Below are positions 14,963 through 24,054 of a stretch of 64,000 nucleotides of DNA, piece by piece. How positions within the stretch are numbered: position 1 is the stretch's first letter; each line of letters begins with the position of its first letter. A program made the translations under genes and the position numbers. Location of the stretch: the NCBI GenBank assembly GCA_964562685.1, contig CAZLUP010000001.1, forward strand, positions 1-64,000, in the 5' to 3' direction. Under the pieces are notes generated by a model. The model saw nothing but the letters and a program-made list of their open reading frames with translations. It had not been told where the DNA came from and searched no databases. Source of the DNA: Stanieria sp964562685 (GTDB taxonomy: Bacteria; Cyanobacteriota; Cyanobacteriia; Cyanobacteriales; Xenococcaceae).

Positions 14963-17173
14963 TTAACTAGAATAAGGCTCTCCAAATAAAACCAACGAAC
15001 ACTTGAGATCGTGCATCACACTTTCACTGACATCACTTATTGCTAATCCAGCGACAGTACGACGGCGTACAGATCTGAGAATAACCATGTCATAATTTTG
15101 AGCGCGTTCAATAATTGCTCTAGCAACATCATTATTACGAGTAGTTTTGATTGTCATATCAATTTGTGGTTGAAGATATTCGACCATACTTTTGAGTTGA
15201 GCTTTAAAAGATTTTAATTCTTCTTTAGTAGTTTTACGATCGCTAACATGAAATAAAGTAATCGCTGCTTGATTTGCTTCTGCAAACAATTGAGCAAAAC
15301 GAATAATCCGTAAAGTTTGAGACGTAATATTTTTAACAGGAACTAAAATTTGCTGGATATTAGTCGGTTCGGTTAACAAACGCATTACAGCGACAGGACA
15401 ATGGGAACACCAAAAGACACTATCAATCACGTTACCAAACAGGCGGGAAAGGTTTGGTCCCAACAGCCTCGATCTCAAACGATTGGTTTCACTCCAACCC
15501 ATAATAATCAAACTGGCATTTTGTTCTCTGGCAGTGCGGGTAATACCCTGAACAATATCATCATCAATCCTAATTACTGGTTTTCCTTCAACTTGGAATT
15601 CCTCAGCCACAGTTAAAGCATTTTGTAATAATTGTCGACTGTATTGAATGGCTTTGGTTAAATCAGGATCGTCCATATTAACCTGCGCTTTCGCAATAGA
15701 AACAGGAATAACTATCCCTAATTCATGGCGAGCAATTAATGCACCCATTTCAATTAAATATCTCTCTGTTTGAGGATTAGCAATTGGTACAACTACCCGA
15801 AACAGAGAAGCAGAGGATAGATCATTAGTGTTAAGAATTTGTTCTTTTGGAGATGTTTCTGGAGCTAAAGATTGATTGGTTTGAGGACTCAATTCAGCAA
15901 CAACATCAGGAGATAAAAACCCTGAATCGACGACAGAATTAGAGTTATCGAGGTCGAGGTTGAGAACAAAATATCCATTAGCTAAATTATTATTAGCAAC
16001 TGGTAGTTTACGAGCATATTTATCAGTTAAAATTGGGCCCAAAATAGACGTAACCAGCATCAAAACAATTACTGTATTAAAAACCGATTGACTAATTACT
16101 CCAGCATTTAAACCTACTAAAGCAGCAGCTAGAGTAGCAGCTACCTGGGGTAGAGATAAAGACCACATTGTGATTGTTTCATCCCAACTGTAGCGATAAA
16201 GTAACTTCACTACAAATGCAGCCAAAAACTTACTCAGAATTAGTCCACCAACAATCGCCAGGGTTAAGGGAAGCTCAGAACTAAGAGTTGTAATAAAGCC
16301 ACTAATATCGAGCAATAAACCCATGCCTACGAAAAAACAGGGAATAAATAAAGTACTACCGACAAATTCAACTTTTTCTTTGACTTGACTTTTGCCAACT
16401 ACATCATTTACTGCTAATCCTGCTAAAAATGCCCCGACGATATTTTCAACATCGATAATTTGCGCCCCAACCGCAGCTAGAAATACTGCTAAGAGAATAA
16501 ATAAAAACTGATTACTTTCTTGATTGCCTGTTCGACGAAAATACTGCTTACCTGCCCAGTCAAAACCAAATAAAACTATTGCACTATAGATTCCTAGAGT
16601 AAGTAACTGAATCACCAAACTAAGAGGAGTAAATTCCCCTGCATTAATTGAGATACAGATAGCTAAAACTAATAGAGCAGAAATATCAGTAAAAATTGTC
16701 GCTCCAATAGTTACTGTAACTGCCTGATTATTGACTATTCCCAAGCGATTGACAATCGGATAACCCAAAAGAGTATGAGAAGCTAACAACGAACCAATCA
16801 GAACTGAAGCATTTAAATTCATCCTGAATAACAGTCCAATTGCTGTACCAAAAATCATAGGAATTATAAAAGTAGCAAATCCAAATCCTAGAGAGCGATT
16901 TTTAGTTTTACGAAAATCGGCTAAATCTATTTCTAAACCTGCAACGAACATTAAATAAATTTTGCCAATATCTGATAGCAACTTAATAGTTTCACTTTTA
17001 GGGTCTAGTAATCCCAATCCATCAGAACCAAGAATAACCCCAGCAAAAAGTAATCCTACTAATCCAGGCAGTCGCAATTTTTCAAAGATTGGTGGTAATG
17101 TCAGAATGACTAACAGTAGCAGGGTAAAAGCAACTATTGGACTAGTAATGAATTGGGCAAAGTTTTGTTCCAT
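14963..17173 (-). CDS. Kef-type cation/H+ antiporter with C-terminal universal stress domains
   Basis: This 736-residue protein has an N-terminal CPA2 antiporter module (about 1-385) with many membrane helices. Its landmarks are LRLPGLVGLLFAGVILG, TIGATIFTDISALLVLAI with the ion-site Asp, and a further region around IIDVENIVGAFLAGLAVND. After a linker of about 60 residues rich in Ser/Pro/Asn come two universal-stress-protein-like domains at roughly 455-600 and 605-735. The first ends with SLIIMGWSETNRLRSRLLG, a nucleotide-binding-like GxxxxR segment. It probably exchanges K+ or Na+ for protons under control of the cytoplasmic domains. The transported cation is not determined. Confidence 0.88.
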   Translation of the reverse strand: MEQNFAQFITSPIVAFTLLLLVILTLPPIFEKLRLPGLVGLLFAGVILGSDGLGLLDPKSETIKLLSDIGKIYLMFVAGLEIDLADFRKTKNRSLGFGFATFIIPMIFGTAIGLLFRMNLNASVLIGSLLASHTLLGYPIVNRLGIVNNQAVTVTIGATIFTDISALLVLAICISINAGEFTPLSLVIQLLTLGIYSAIVLFGFDWAGKQYFRRTGNQESNQFLFILLAVFLAAVGAQIIDVENIVGAFLAGLAVNDVVGKSQVKEKVEFVGSTLFIPCFFVGMGLLLDISGFITTLSSELPLTLAIVGGLILSKFLAAFVVKLLYRYSWDETITMWSLSLPQVAATLAAALVGLNAGVISQSVFNTVIVLMLVTSILGPILTDKYARKLPVANNNLANGYFVLNLDLDNSNSVVDSGFLSPDVVAELSPQTNQSLAPETSPKEQILNTNDLSSASLFRVVVPIANPQTERYLIEMGALIARHELGIVIPVSIAKAQVNMDDPDLTKAIQYSRQLLQNALTVAEEFQVEGKPVIRIDDDIVQGITRTAREQNASLIIMGWSETNRLRSRLLGPNLSRLFGNVIDSVFWCSHCPVAVMRLLTEPTNIQQILVPVKNITSQTLRIIRFAQLFAEANQAAITLFHVSDRKTTKEELKSFKAQLKSMVEYLQPQIDMTIKTTRNNDVARAIIERAQNYDMVILRSVRRRTVAGLAISDVSESVMHDLKCSLVLFGEPYSS

Positions 17174-17390
17174 AGTAGGTAAATTAGCATATAACCATCC
17201 TTAATATACGTCTGGTGTGAATTAAATTTTAGTAAGGGGATAAAGATTGAAAAGTAAGGACATCAATTCCGAATTGACGGCGTAGAAAAAGTCTCAAAGT
17301 ATGATGCGATCTTAAGTCTCTCAGCAAAATTCTAGTTGATCGCAGATTTTGTTGTTATCCTGATCTTGCCTAGTCGCTAATTATAAGTAT

Positions 17391-19820
17391 ATGTCAGCCA
17401 ACCAAACGCCTTTGACTCACATTCCTGATTGTGCTTGGACTCGTCCTCTTGGTAAAGGATGGGAAAAACCTTATACAGTTCGCTATAGCAGTAATTTGGA
17501 TGATGGTGCTTGGCACGGAATGCCTTTAGGTGGTTTTGGTGCGGGTTGTATCGGTCGTTCTCACCGAGGCGATTTTAATCTCTGGCATCTGGATGGAGGC
17601 GAACATATCTTTCGTTCTCTTCCTGCTTGTCAGTTTAGTATTTTTGAACAGTCAGAAGCTGGCACTCAAGCTTATGCTCTCTGTACCGAACCTCCTGAAG
17701 ATGGTACTCTATCTCGTTGGCAATGGTATCCCAAAGAAAAAGGCAATTATCATGCTCTTTATCCCCGCAGTTGGTTTGAATATCGGGGTGTCTTTCAATC
17801 TCAATTGACTTGCGAACAGTTTTCTCCGATTTGGGCAGAAAATTATCAAGAAACTAGCTATCCTGTAGCTATCTTTAACTGGAATGTCCATAATTCTACA
17901 GATAAGCCGATTACGATTAGTATTATGCTGACTTGGCAAAATACGGTTGGTTGGTTTACCAATGCGATTAAATCACCCACTGTAAAAGTTAGAGATGATG
18001 GCAGTCCAGTTTATGAATATCAACCCAAATGGGGAGATAGTACGGGAAACTTTAATCAATGGATTCAAGATAATTATCGCGTTGGTTGTTTACTCAATCG
18101 CATCCAACCCCATGCAGAAATTCAAGAAGGAGAAGGACAAATTGCGATCGCGACTGTAACTAATCCAACTTTAGAAGTATTTTATCTCAGTCGTTGGCAT
18201 CCTCAGAGTGATGGGACAGAAGTTTGGGATTATTTTGCAGGAAATGGTTCCTTACCAGACAGGGAAGATGAAACTCCTGCGGATCCTGGGGAACAAATTG
18301 CCTGTGCGATCGCAGTTCGTTTTACGGTTAATCCAGGGAAAACTCGCCAAATACCTTTTGTTTTAGCTTGGGATTTGCCTGTAACGGAATTTGCTGAAGG
18401 AATTAAATATTATCGTCGCTACACGGATTTTTTTGGACGTACTGGTAATAATGCTTGGAGTATCGTTAGAACTGCTTTAAAACACAGCGATTGGTGGCAA
18501 GAAAGCATTCAAGCGTGGCAAGAACCGATTTTAAAACGTCAAGATTTGCCAGATTGGTTCAAAATGGCGTTATTTAATGAATTATACTTGCTTACCCAAG
18601 GAGGTACTCTTTGGAGTGCAGCAACCGAAACCGATCCTATCGGACAATTTGGGGTACTAGAGTGCATAGATTATCGTTGGTATGAAAGTCTCGACGTGCG
18701 CTTGTATGGTTCATTTGGATTAATGATGTTATGGTCGAAGCTAGATAAATCGGTTTTAGAAGCTTTTGCTAGAGCAATTCCTCAAGGAGATGATACCCCT
18801 CGTATCATTGGTTATAATAGGGCGCAAGCCATTCGTAAAGCAGCAGGTGCCACTCCCCACGATCTCGGCGCACCGAACGAACATCCTTGGGAAGCAAGCA
18901 ACTATACTTCCTATCAAGATTGCAATCTCTGGAAAGATTTACCGAGTGATTTTGTTTTACAAGTCTATCGAGATTATGTGCTGACAGGAGCAAAAGACAG
19001 CGAGTTTCTTTGGGAATGTTGGGATAGTATTGTTTGCACTCTGGCATATCTTAAAGAATTCGATCTAGACGGTGATGGTATTCCCGAAAACTCTGGCGCA
19101 CCAGATCAAACCTTTGATGATTGGAGATTGCAAGGAATTAGTGCTTATTGTGGTGGTTTGTGGATAGCTGCCTTAGAAGCTGCGATCGCAATTGGAGAAA
19201 TCTTAATTGCACATCCTCCCATGAATCCTAGCTTACAACCTCAAGACTATCCTCAAGGGATTGAAGAAGTAATTAGCAATTATCGAGCATGGTTACAACA
19301 GGCGCGATCGCTCTATCATGATACTTTGTGGAATGGTGAGTATTATCGTCTTGATAGTAAAAGTAATTCCGATGTTGTGATGGCGGATCAACTCTGCGGT
19401 CAATTTTACGCCAGATTGTTAGGTTTACCTGATGTAGTAGAAGAAAAATATACTAAGTCTGCTTTGAAAAAAGTTTATGATGCTTGTTTCCTGAAGTTTC
19501 ATGACGGCAAATATGGCGCAGCAAACGGAGTTTTGCCCGATGGTAATCCAGTAAATCCTAATGATACTCATCCTTTGGAAGTATGGACGGGAATTAATTT
19601 CGGTTTAGCTGCTTTTATGTTGCAAATGGGAATGAAAGAAGAAGCATTTCAACTAACAGAAACCATAGTAAAACAAGTGTATGAAAATGGTTTACAATTT
19701 CGTACTCCTGAAGCAATTACTGCGGTCGGTACTTTCCGCGCTAGTCATTATTTAAGAGCAATGGCAATTTGGGGAATTTATGGAATTTTAGTTGATTGGA
19801 AGTATAGTTATTTCAAATAA
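17391..19820 (+). CDS. GH116 (GBA2-type) glycoside hydrolase
   Basis: This 809-residue enzyme belongs to the bile-acid beta-glucosidase/GBA2 family. The N-terminal beta-sandwich includes GMPLGGFGAGCIGRSHRGDF. The C-terminal alpha-barrel carries the candidate nucleophile Glu424 in GQFGVLECIDYRWYESLDV, and the acid/base is probably Asp572 in ENSGAPDQTFDDW. The length fits bacterial members with complete domains. There is no signal peptide or membrane segment, so the enzyme is probably cytoplasmic. It should cleave beta-glucosides or beta-xylosides; a role on glucosylceramide-like or other glycolipids is only inferred from animal GBA2. It is unlinked to other sugar genes. Confidence 0.9.
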   Translation: MSANQTPLTHIPDCAWTRPLGKGWEKPYTVRYSSNLDDGAWHGMPLGGFGAGCIGRSHRGDFNLWHLDGGEHIFRSLPACQFSIFEQSEAGTQAYALCTEPPEDGTLSRWQWYPKEKGNYHALYPRSWFEYRGVFQSQLTCEQFSPIWAENYQETSYPVAIFNWNVHNSTDKPITISIMLTWQNTVGWFTNAIKSPTVKVRDDGSPVYEYQPKWGDSTGNFNQWIQDNYRVGCLLNRIQPHAEIQEGEGQIAIATVTNPTLEVFYLSRWHPQSDGTEVWDYFAGNGSLPDREDETPADPGEQIACAIAVRFTVNPGKTRQIPFVLAWDLPVTEFAEGIKYYRRYTDFFGRTGNNAWSIVRTALKHSDWWQESIQAWQEPILKRQDLPDWFKMALFNELYLLTQGGTLWSAATETDPIGQFGVLECIDYRWYESLDVRLYGSFGLMMLWSKLDKSVLEAFARAIPQGDDTPRIIGYNRAQAIRKAAGATPHDLGAPNEHPWEASNYTSYQDCNLWKDLPSDFVLQVYRDYVLTGAKDSEFLWECWDSIVCTLAYLKEFDLDGDGIPENSGAPDQTFDDWRLQGISAYCGGLWIAALEAAIAIGEILIAHPPMNPSLQPQDYPQGIEEVISNYRAWLQQARSLYHDTLWNGEYYRLDSKSNSDVVMADQLCGQFYARLLGLPDVVEEKYTKSALKKVYDACFLKFHDGKYGAANGVLPDGNPVNPNDTHPLEVWTGINFGLAAFMLQMGMKEEAFQLTETIVKQVYENGLQFRTPEAITAVGTFRASHYLRAMAIWGIYGILVDWKYSYFK

Positions 19821-20089
19821 GAATGAAACATTTTTTCGGCTGAAATCCTTTTATAGCAAAAAGAGATTGTCCCACTCTAAATTTAAATGACTATACCAGT
19901 TATCAATCAACTATCAACATCAACAAAACAACACTACCAACCAATAAATCCATCTGTGTTTATCTGTTCCTTCGCTATTGCTCAGGACAAGGTTTATCTG
20001 TGGACAAACAATACTATTTAATTAATTTTGCCCTAGTAATTAATACTAACTGTATTAGTAAGCCATTTTCTATTTCAGCTTAAGGCATT

Positions 20090-20752
20090 TTAAAAATCAA
20101 AGTTTAGTTTGATAAATTCAATAATTTGTTTATAAACTGCTTCTATAGGTTGAGTCCCATCAATCACTAATAACTTATCCTGATAGTCAGCAAAGATTTT
20201 TTGATAATTAGCTCTAACTTGAGTTAATTTATTTTCTGTTTCATAGATTTCCTGTAAAGAACGTTCTTGCAATCTTTCTAAAGAAACTTCAATAGGCAAA
20301 TCAATATAAATAACTAAATCTGGATTAGGAAACTCATAATTTAATCTACTAACAAATTCAAATTGTTCTGGAGTTCGAGAATTATAAACAAGAGAAGAAA
20401 AATAATATCTAGTACTAATAACGTGAAATCCTTGTTCGATTAGTTTAAAAACACCATCAATTTCATTGTATAAATGATCGTGACGGTCAGCAGCAAATAA
20501 ATATGCCATTTGCTCATCAAATAATTTGCGATCGCTTGTAAAAAAGATTCGTTTTTTTAAAGTATCTCTGATTAAGTTACCGATTGGACCAGCAGAAGGT
20601 TCAGGACTAATTACTGCTTTGTCTCCTTGATTTTGAAAATATTTTTTTAAAAGTTCTGCTTGAGTAGAAGTACCAGAACCATCAATTCCTTCTAAAACAA
20701 TAAATAGCTTTTTGTTACTTGTTGACTGTTGATTATTCATAAACAAATTCAT
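20090..20752 (-). CDS. tmk: Thymidylate kinase
   Basis: This 220-residue P-loop kinase phosphorylates dTMP to dTDP. The Walker A is FIVLEGIDGSGTSTQAELL (about 17-35). An LFAADRHDH segment follows, then STRYYFSSLVY in place of the usual (D/E)RYxxSSLAYQ, and the substrate-related YEFPNPDLVIYIDLP. The changed motif (Thr before Arg-Tyr) is unlike most TMPK proteins. It could be a divergent second copy or a related nucleotide/deoxynucleoside kinase. The start could also be the ATG four codons later. It follows the flavoprotein gene by 4 nt, so the two are probably one transcript. Confidence 0.78.
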   Translation of the reverse strand: MNLFMNNQQSTSNKKLFIVLEGIDGSGTSTQAELLKKYFQNQGDKAVISPEPSAGPIGNLIRDTLKKRIFFTSDRKLFDEQMAYLFAADRHDHLYNEIDGVFKLIEQGFHVISTRYYFSSLVYNSRTPEQFEFVSRLNYEFPNPDLVIYIDLPIEVSLERLQERSLQEIYETENKLTQVRANYQKIFADYQDKLLVIDGTQPIEAVYKQIIEFIKLNFDF

Positions 20753-20756
20753 TGAA

Positions 20757-22223
20757 TTATTTATATCTACGTCGCCAATTAAACCATGTTTTTAATAGGT
20801 CTAAACTTGTTTTGCTACGAGCTAATTTTTGTTGATAAAAAGCATTGGCAGCTTGATCAAGGATTTCCGCAAAACTAGGATAAACATAAGGAATATTAAT
20901 TTGCAACAATCCACTAATACTATTACAATTTAGTTTAATTTTGTTTTTGATCATAAGCGCGATCGCATTAATTAATTCTACTGCTTGACGACCAATAATC
21001 GCACAACCAAGAATTTCTCCTTGAGGACTGACTAATAACTTTAAAAATCCTGTAGTTTCTCCTAAAATTTGAGCTTGAGCAATACTTTTAAAGTATTGTT
21101 TAATCACATATATATCTTGACCATAAGATTGACGAGCTTCAGTTTCTGTCATTCCTACTCTAGCTAAATTAGGTTCGGTAAAAATTGCCCAAGGCAAAGG
21201 ATGATAATTCACTTGAAACCAAGGAAAAAATAAAGCATTTTTTAAAACAATATTTGCTTCATAGTGAGCAAGATTGGGTAAACTATAACCTCCAATCAGA
21301 TCGCCACAAGCATAAATTTGATGATTAGTTGTTTGGAGATAGTTATTGACAAGAATACGGTCTGATTGATATTTAACTCCAACTCCTGCTAAGTTTAAAC
21401 CATCAATATTAGGAATTCTTTCCCCAGCAAAAATAATTTCATCAGCTTCAATCGCATAGCTACCTGCTTGCACCCATTTTTTATGTTCAATTTTTTTTAT
21501 TTGAGTAACAGGAGAATTAGTAATAATTTTTACTTGATCTGCTTCCAACTGAGCTTGAATTAGTAAAGCTACATCTAAATCTTCTTGCGGTAAAAGACGT
21601 TTTTGCTCAACAATTAAAGTGATATTTTTTCCGAGTCTAGCTAAACTATGAACAACTTCTAAACTACGGAAAGAATCTCCAATTATAACTAAATCTTTAG
21701 GCAAAGAAGCTAAATCTTTTTGGTTCAAAACTTCAGTGATAGTCAAAAAATTAACTTCTTCTTTTCCTTCAATTGATTTCACTACCCATTCAGAACCAGT
21801 GGCAATTAAATAAGCACGAGATTCTAACTTTCTTTGACCAACAATTAAAGCTTGTTTTGGTAATCGACAAAACTCACCTCGCTCAAAAATTACATCTACT
21901 CCTAAACTTGCCAACGTAGCAAAAGATTGTTCGGCAATTAAATTTTCCTCAACCCCTTCACCCCAAAGTTTAGCTGCTAAAAGACTATTTTTAGGAATAG
22001 ATAAAATCTCACTAGCGATGCCAAAACGATTTTCTTGACGTTGTTGTACTAAATAACTAATTTGAGTTAAACTATGACGAATAAATCTTTCTGAATTAGG
22101 AAAATATCCTGTTTTATGTTGAGTTACTAAAGCAACACGAGCTTTAAGTTTAGCAGCAGTAGCAGCAGCATAAATTCCTTCCCAACTACTACCAATTACC
22201 ACCAAATCATAATCTACTGCCAT
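20757..22223 (-). CDS. FAD/NAD(P)-dependent oxidoreductase without redox disulfide
   Basis: This 488-residue flavoprotein has the architecture of dihydrolipoamide dehydrogenase/mercuric reductase. It has an N-terminal FAD site (DLVVIGSSWEGIYAAATAAK), a central NAD(P) domain (LVIIGDSFRSLEVVHSLARL) and the second FAD motif IYACGDLIGG. The C-terminal dimerisation domain carries TEPNLARVGMTETEARQ. The usual CxxxxC pair after the first motif is absent; that region reads GYFPNSERFIRHSLTQI. It therefore cannot use the classical disulfide mechanism and may act as a plain NAD(P)H:acceptor reductase. The C-terminal His-Glu motif is not evident either. It lies between cobD and tmk. Confidence 0.8.
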   Translation of the reverse strand: MAVDYDLVVIGSSWEGIYAAATAAKLKARVALVTQHKTGYFPNSERFIRHSLTQISYLVQQRQENRFGIASEILSIPKNSLLAAKLWGEGVEENLIAEQSFATLASLGVDVIFERGEFCRLPKQALIVGQRKLESRAYLIATGSEWVVKSIEGKEEVNFLTITEVLNQKDLASLPKDLVIIGDSFRSLEVVHSLARLGKNITLIVEQKRLLPQEDLDVALLIQAQLEADQVKIITNSPVTQIKKIEHKKWVQAGSYAIEADEIIFAGERIPNIDGLNLAGVGVKYQSDRILVNNYLQTTNHQIYACGDLIGGYSLPNLAHYEANIVLKNALFFPWFQVNYHPLPWAIFTEPNLARVGMTETEARQSYGQDIYVIKQYFKSIAQAQILGETTGFLKLLVSPQGEILGCAIIGRQAVELINAIALMIKNKIKLNCNSISGLLQINIPYVYPSFAEILDQAANAFYQQKLARSKTSLDLLKTWFNWRRRYK

Positions 22224-22258
22224 TATCTTTCAGGAATTAAAAGTACTAAATAAATATC

Positions 22259-23353
22259 CTAATTAAAATTGGCAATTACCTGCTTTAAAGCTTGAAGTAG
22301 ATTTTGATTTTCTGGTAAAGAACGAACTGCAATCCGAAAATAGCGATCGCCAAGTTCAGGAAAACTCAAACAGTCTCTAATTAATATTTGATAATCTTTT
22401 AATAATTTTTCTTGCAATTGAGAACTAGGAATGTTTGTTTCTACTAGTAAAAAATTAACTGCGCTTGGTAAGGGTTGTAATTGAGGAATATTTTGTAACC
22501 CTTCAAATAATTCTGCCCTAGCCGAAGGTAACCAACGCCAAGTTTGTTGTTGAAAGTCAACATCTCGAATAATTGCTTTAGCAGCACATTCAGCTAAAAT
22601 ATTGACTGACCAAGGATCGCGCCAAGTTTGCCAGCGTTGTAATCTTTGAGGATGAGCGATCGCATAACCAATACGTAAGCCAGGTAAACTGTAAAATTTA
22701 GTTAAGGAACGTAAAATAACCAAATTGGGATAATCCTTAACCAAACTAATTAGACTCTGATCTTCCTCTGGCGGTAAAAAATCCATAAACGCCTCATCAA
22801 TTACCACCAAAGCAAATCGATCTAATAAAGGGATAATTTCTTCCCTACGCCACAGTTTTCCCGTTGGGTTATGGGGATTGTTTAACAGTAATCCTGATGG
22901 TTGATTGGTAAGGGCGATTCGCGAATCGCCCCTACGGGGTAATGCGTTCGATAAATCCCCATCCAAAGAATCAAACAAACAACAGGATAATACCTTAGCA
23001 TCAAAAGCCAAAAGCGATCGCTTGTAATCTCCAAAGGCAGGAGTAATTAAATAAGTAACAGATAAATCAGCTAATTCTCGACTAGCCCAAGTCAGCAATT
23101 CTGCCGAACCGTTGCCAGGAATCAGATAATCTGGCTTGATTTGATGATAATCAGCTAAAATATCTCTTAATTCAGCATAATCTGGGTTGGGATACCTTTT
23201 TAATAAATCAAGACCCTGTTGAATTGCTGCGAGCGCACTCTGAGGAGGTCCTAGAGGATTAATACTGGCAGAAAAATCTACAATGGAAAAAGCTGGACAG
23301 CCTGCGATCGCTGCTGCCCAAGCTAAATTTCCACCATGTCGAGGTCTTACCAA
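22259..23353 (-). CDS. cobD: Threonine-phosphate decarboxylase CobD (PLP-dependent)
   Basis: This 364-residue fold-type I PLP enzyme makes (R)-1-amino-2-propanol phosphate for the cobalamin nucleotide loop. It shows the RPRHGGNLAWA start, DFSASINPLGPP, IPGNGSAELL, LNNPHNPTGKL and Lys219 in RSLTKFYSLPGLRIGY as the PLP lysine. The only possible start in frame is TTG at 23353, since a stop lies two codons upstream; there is no clear ribosome binding site. Residues 140-148 (RRGDSRIAL) are encoded by a repeat palindrome inserted into the gene, within a loop before the LNNPHNPTG motif. It follows hup by 19 nt. The histidinol-phosphate aminotransferase family is the nearest alternative. Confidence 0.88.
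   Translation of the reverse strand: MVRPRHGGNLAWAAAIAGCPAFSIVDFSASINPLGPPQSALAAIQQGLDLLKRYPNPDYAELRDILADYHQIKPDYLIPGNGSAELLTWASRELADLSVTYLITPAFGDYKRSLLAFDAKVLSCCLFDSLDGDLSNALPRRGDSRIALTNQPSGLLLNNPHNPTGKLWRREEIIPLLDRFALVVIDEAFMDFLPPEEDQSLISLVKDYPNLVILRSLTKFYSLPGLRIGYAIAHPQRLQRWQTWRDPWSVNILAECAAKAIIRDVDFQQQTWRWLPSARAELFEGLQNIPQLQPLPSAVNFLLVETNIPSSQLQEKLLKDYQILIRDCLSFPELGDRYFRIAVRSLPENQNLLQALKQVIANFN
22912..22931. repeat. Perfect 20-bp palindrome inside cobD
   Basis: GGGCGATTCG/CGAATCGCCC is a perfect palindrome followed by CTACGGGG. It matches the GGGCGATTCGCGAATCGCCC-type dispersed repeats of cyanobacteria. It is in frame and encodes part of a loop in CobD. Confidence 0.85.
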
Positions 23354-23372
23354 AATTTAAATAACTTTACAG

Positions 23373-23651
23373 TTATTTAGGAGAAACCATATCTTTGAAC
23401 AATTTGCCAGGAGAGAAAGCAGGGACGTTAGTTTCAGGGATTGACATTTTTTCGCCAGTTTTAGGATTACGTCCTTCTCTTTCTTTGCGATGACGACGTT
23501 CAAAAGAACCAAAACCAACCAAAGTGACTTTATCGCCCTCAGAAACAGCTTCCATGATTGTTTCAATGGCAGCAGTTAAAACTGCATCAGCTTGTTTTTT
23601 AGTAACGGTTGCCTTTTGAGAGATGCGATCAACTAATTCACCTTTATTCAT
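23373..23651 (-). CDS. hup: HU-family DNA-binding protein
   Basis: This 92-residue histone-like protein binds and bends DNA as a dimer. It has the family N terminus (MNKGELVDRISQKATVTKKQ), the dimer signature GDKVTLVGFGSFERRHRKER and the DNA-binding arm EGRNPKTGEKMSIPETNVPAFSPGK, shown here only as family landmarks. It begins a minus-strand run with cobD, the flavoprotein and tmk. A 403-nt upstream region precedes it. Confidence 0.95.
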   Translation of the reverse strand: MNKGELVDRISQKATVTKKQADAVLTAAIETIMEAVSEGDKVTLVGFGSFERRHRKEREGRNPKTGEKMSIPETNVPAFSPGKLFKDMVSPK

Positions 23652-24054
23652 ACAAAATCTCCTTTTGATGTGTTTTTGTAGGTAATTAATTTGTGCCTGA
23701 GTTTTAATAATTCAGACTGTGACAAGAAATTAACATCTTGTATCCAGCGTCATTCTGAATCTTTGGCAGTTCCTTAGCTAAGGGCAGAGGTTAGACTTTA
23801 TGAAGAAGTTAAAGAATTTCTTCATTAGTTTCAGATGACAGATACAAGAGCCCAGGACAATTAACCAGCCTAAATAGTAGTATCGAAGGATACAAAACCC
23901 TACAATACCGATAGGCTGTAATTTTCACTGCCTTATTCTACGTCTTACTTGTCCAATATGGATCGCTGAAACTGTTAATTTATATAGATTTCAACAATTT
24001 TTCCAATTTCAGTAACAAAATACTTACATTTGACAAGCAATTTCTCAAGAGAAT
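23652..24054. other. 403-nt region upstream of hup
   Basis: This region contains the hup promoter. Apart from the structured element at 23866-23918 there is a dyad ATGAAGAA/TTCTTCAT at about 23799-23826. No coding sequence was recognised. Confidence 0.5.
23866..23918. ncRNA. Candidate structured element upstream of hup
   Basis: CAGCCTA (23866-23872) pairs perfectly with TAGGCTG (23912-23918). Enclosed is a second stem, GTATC-GAAG-GATAC (23880-23893), with a tetraloop. The nested stems recall a small structured RNA or 5' leader element, about 215 nt ahead of hup. The strand is not determined and no known RNA family is recognised. Confidence 0.3.
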
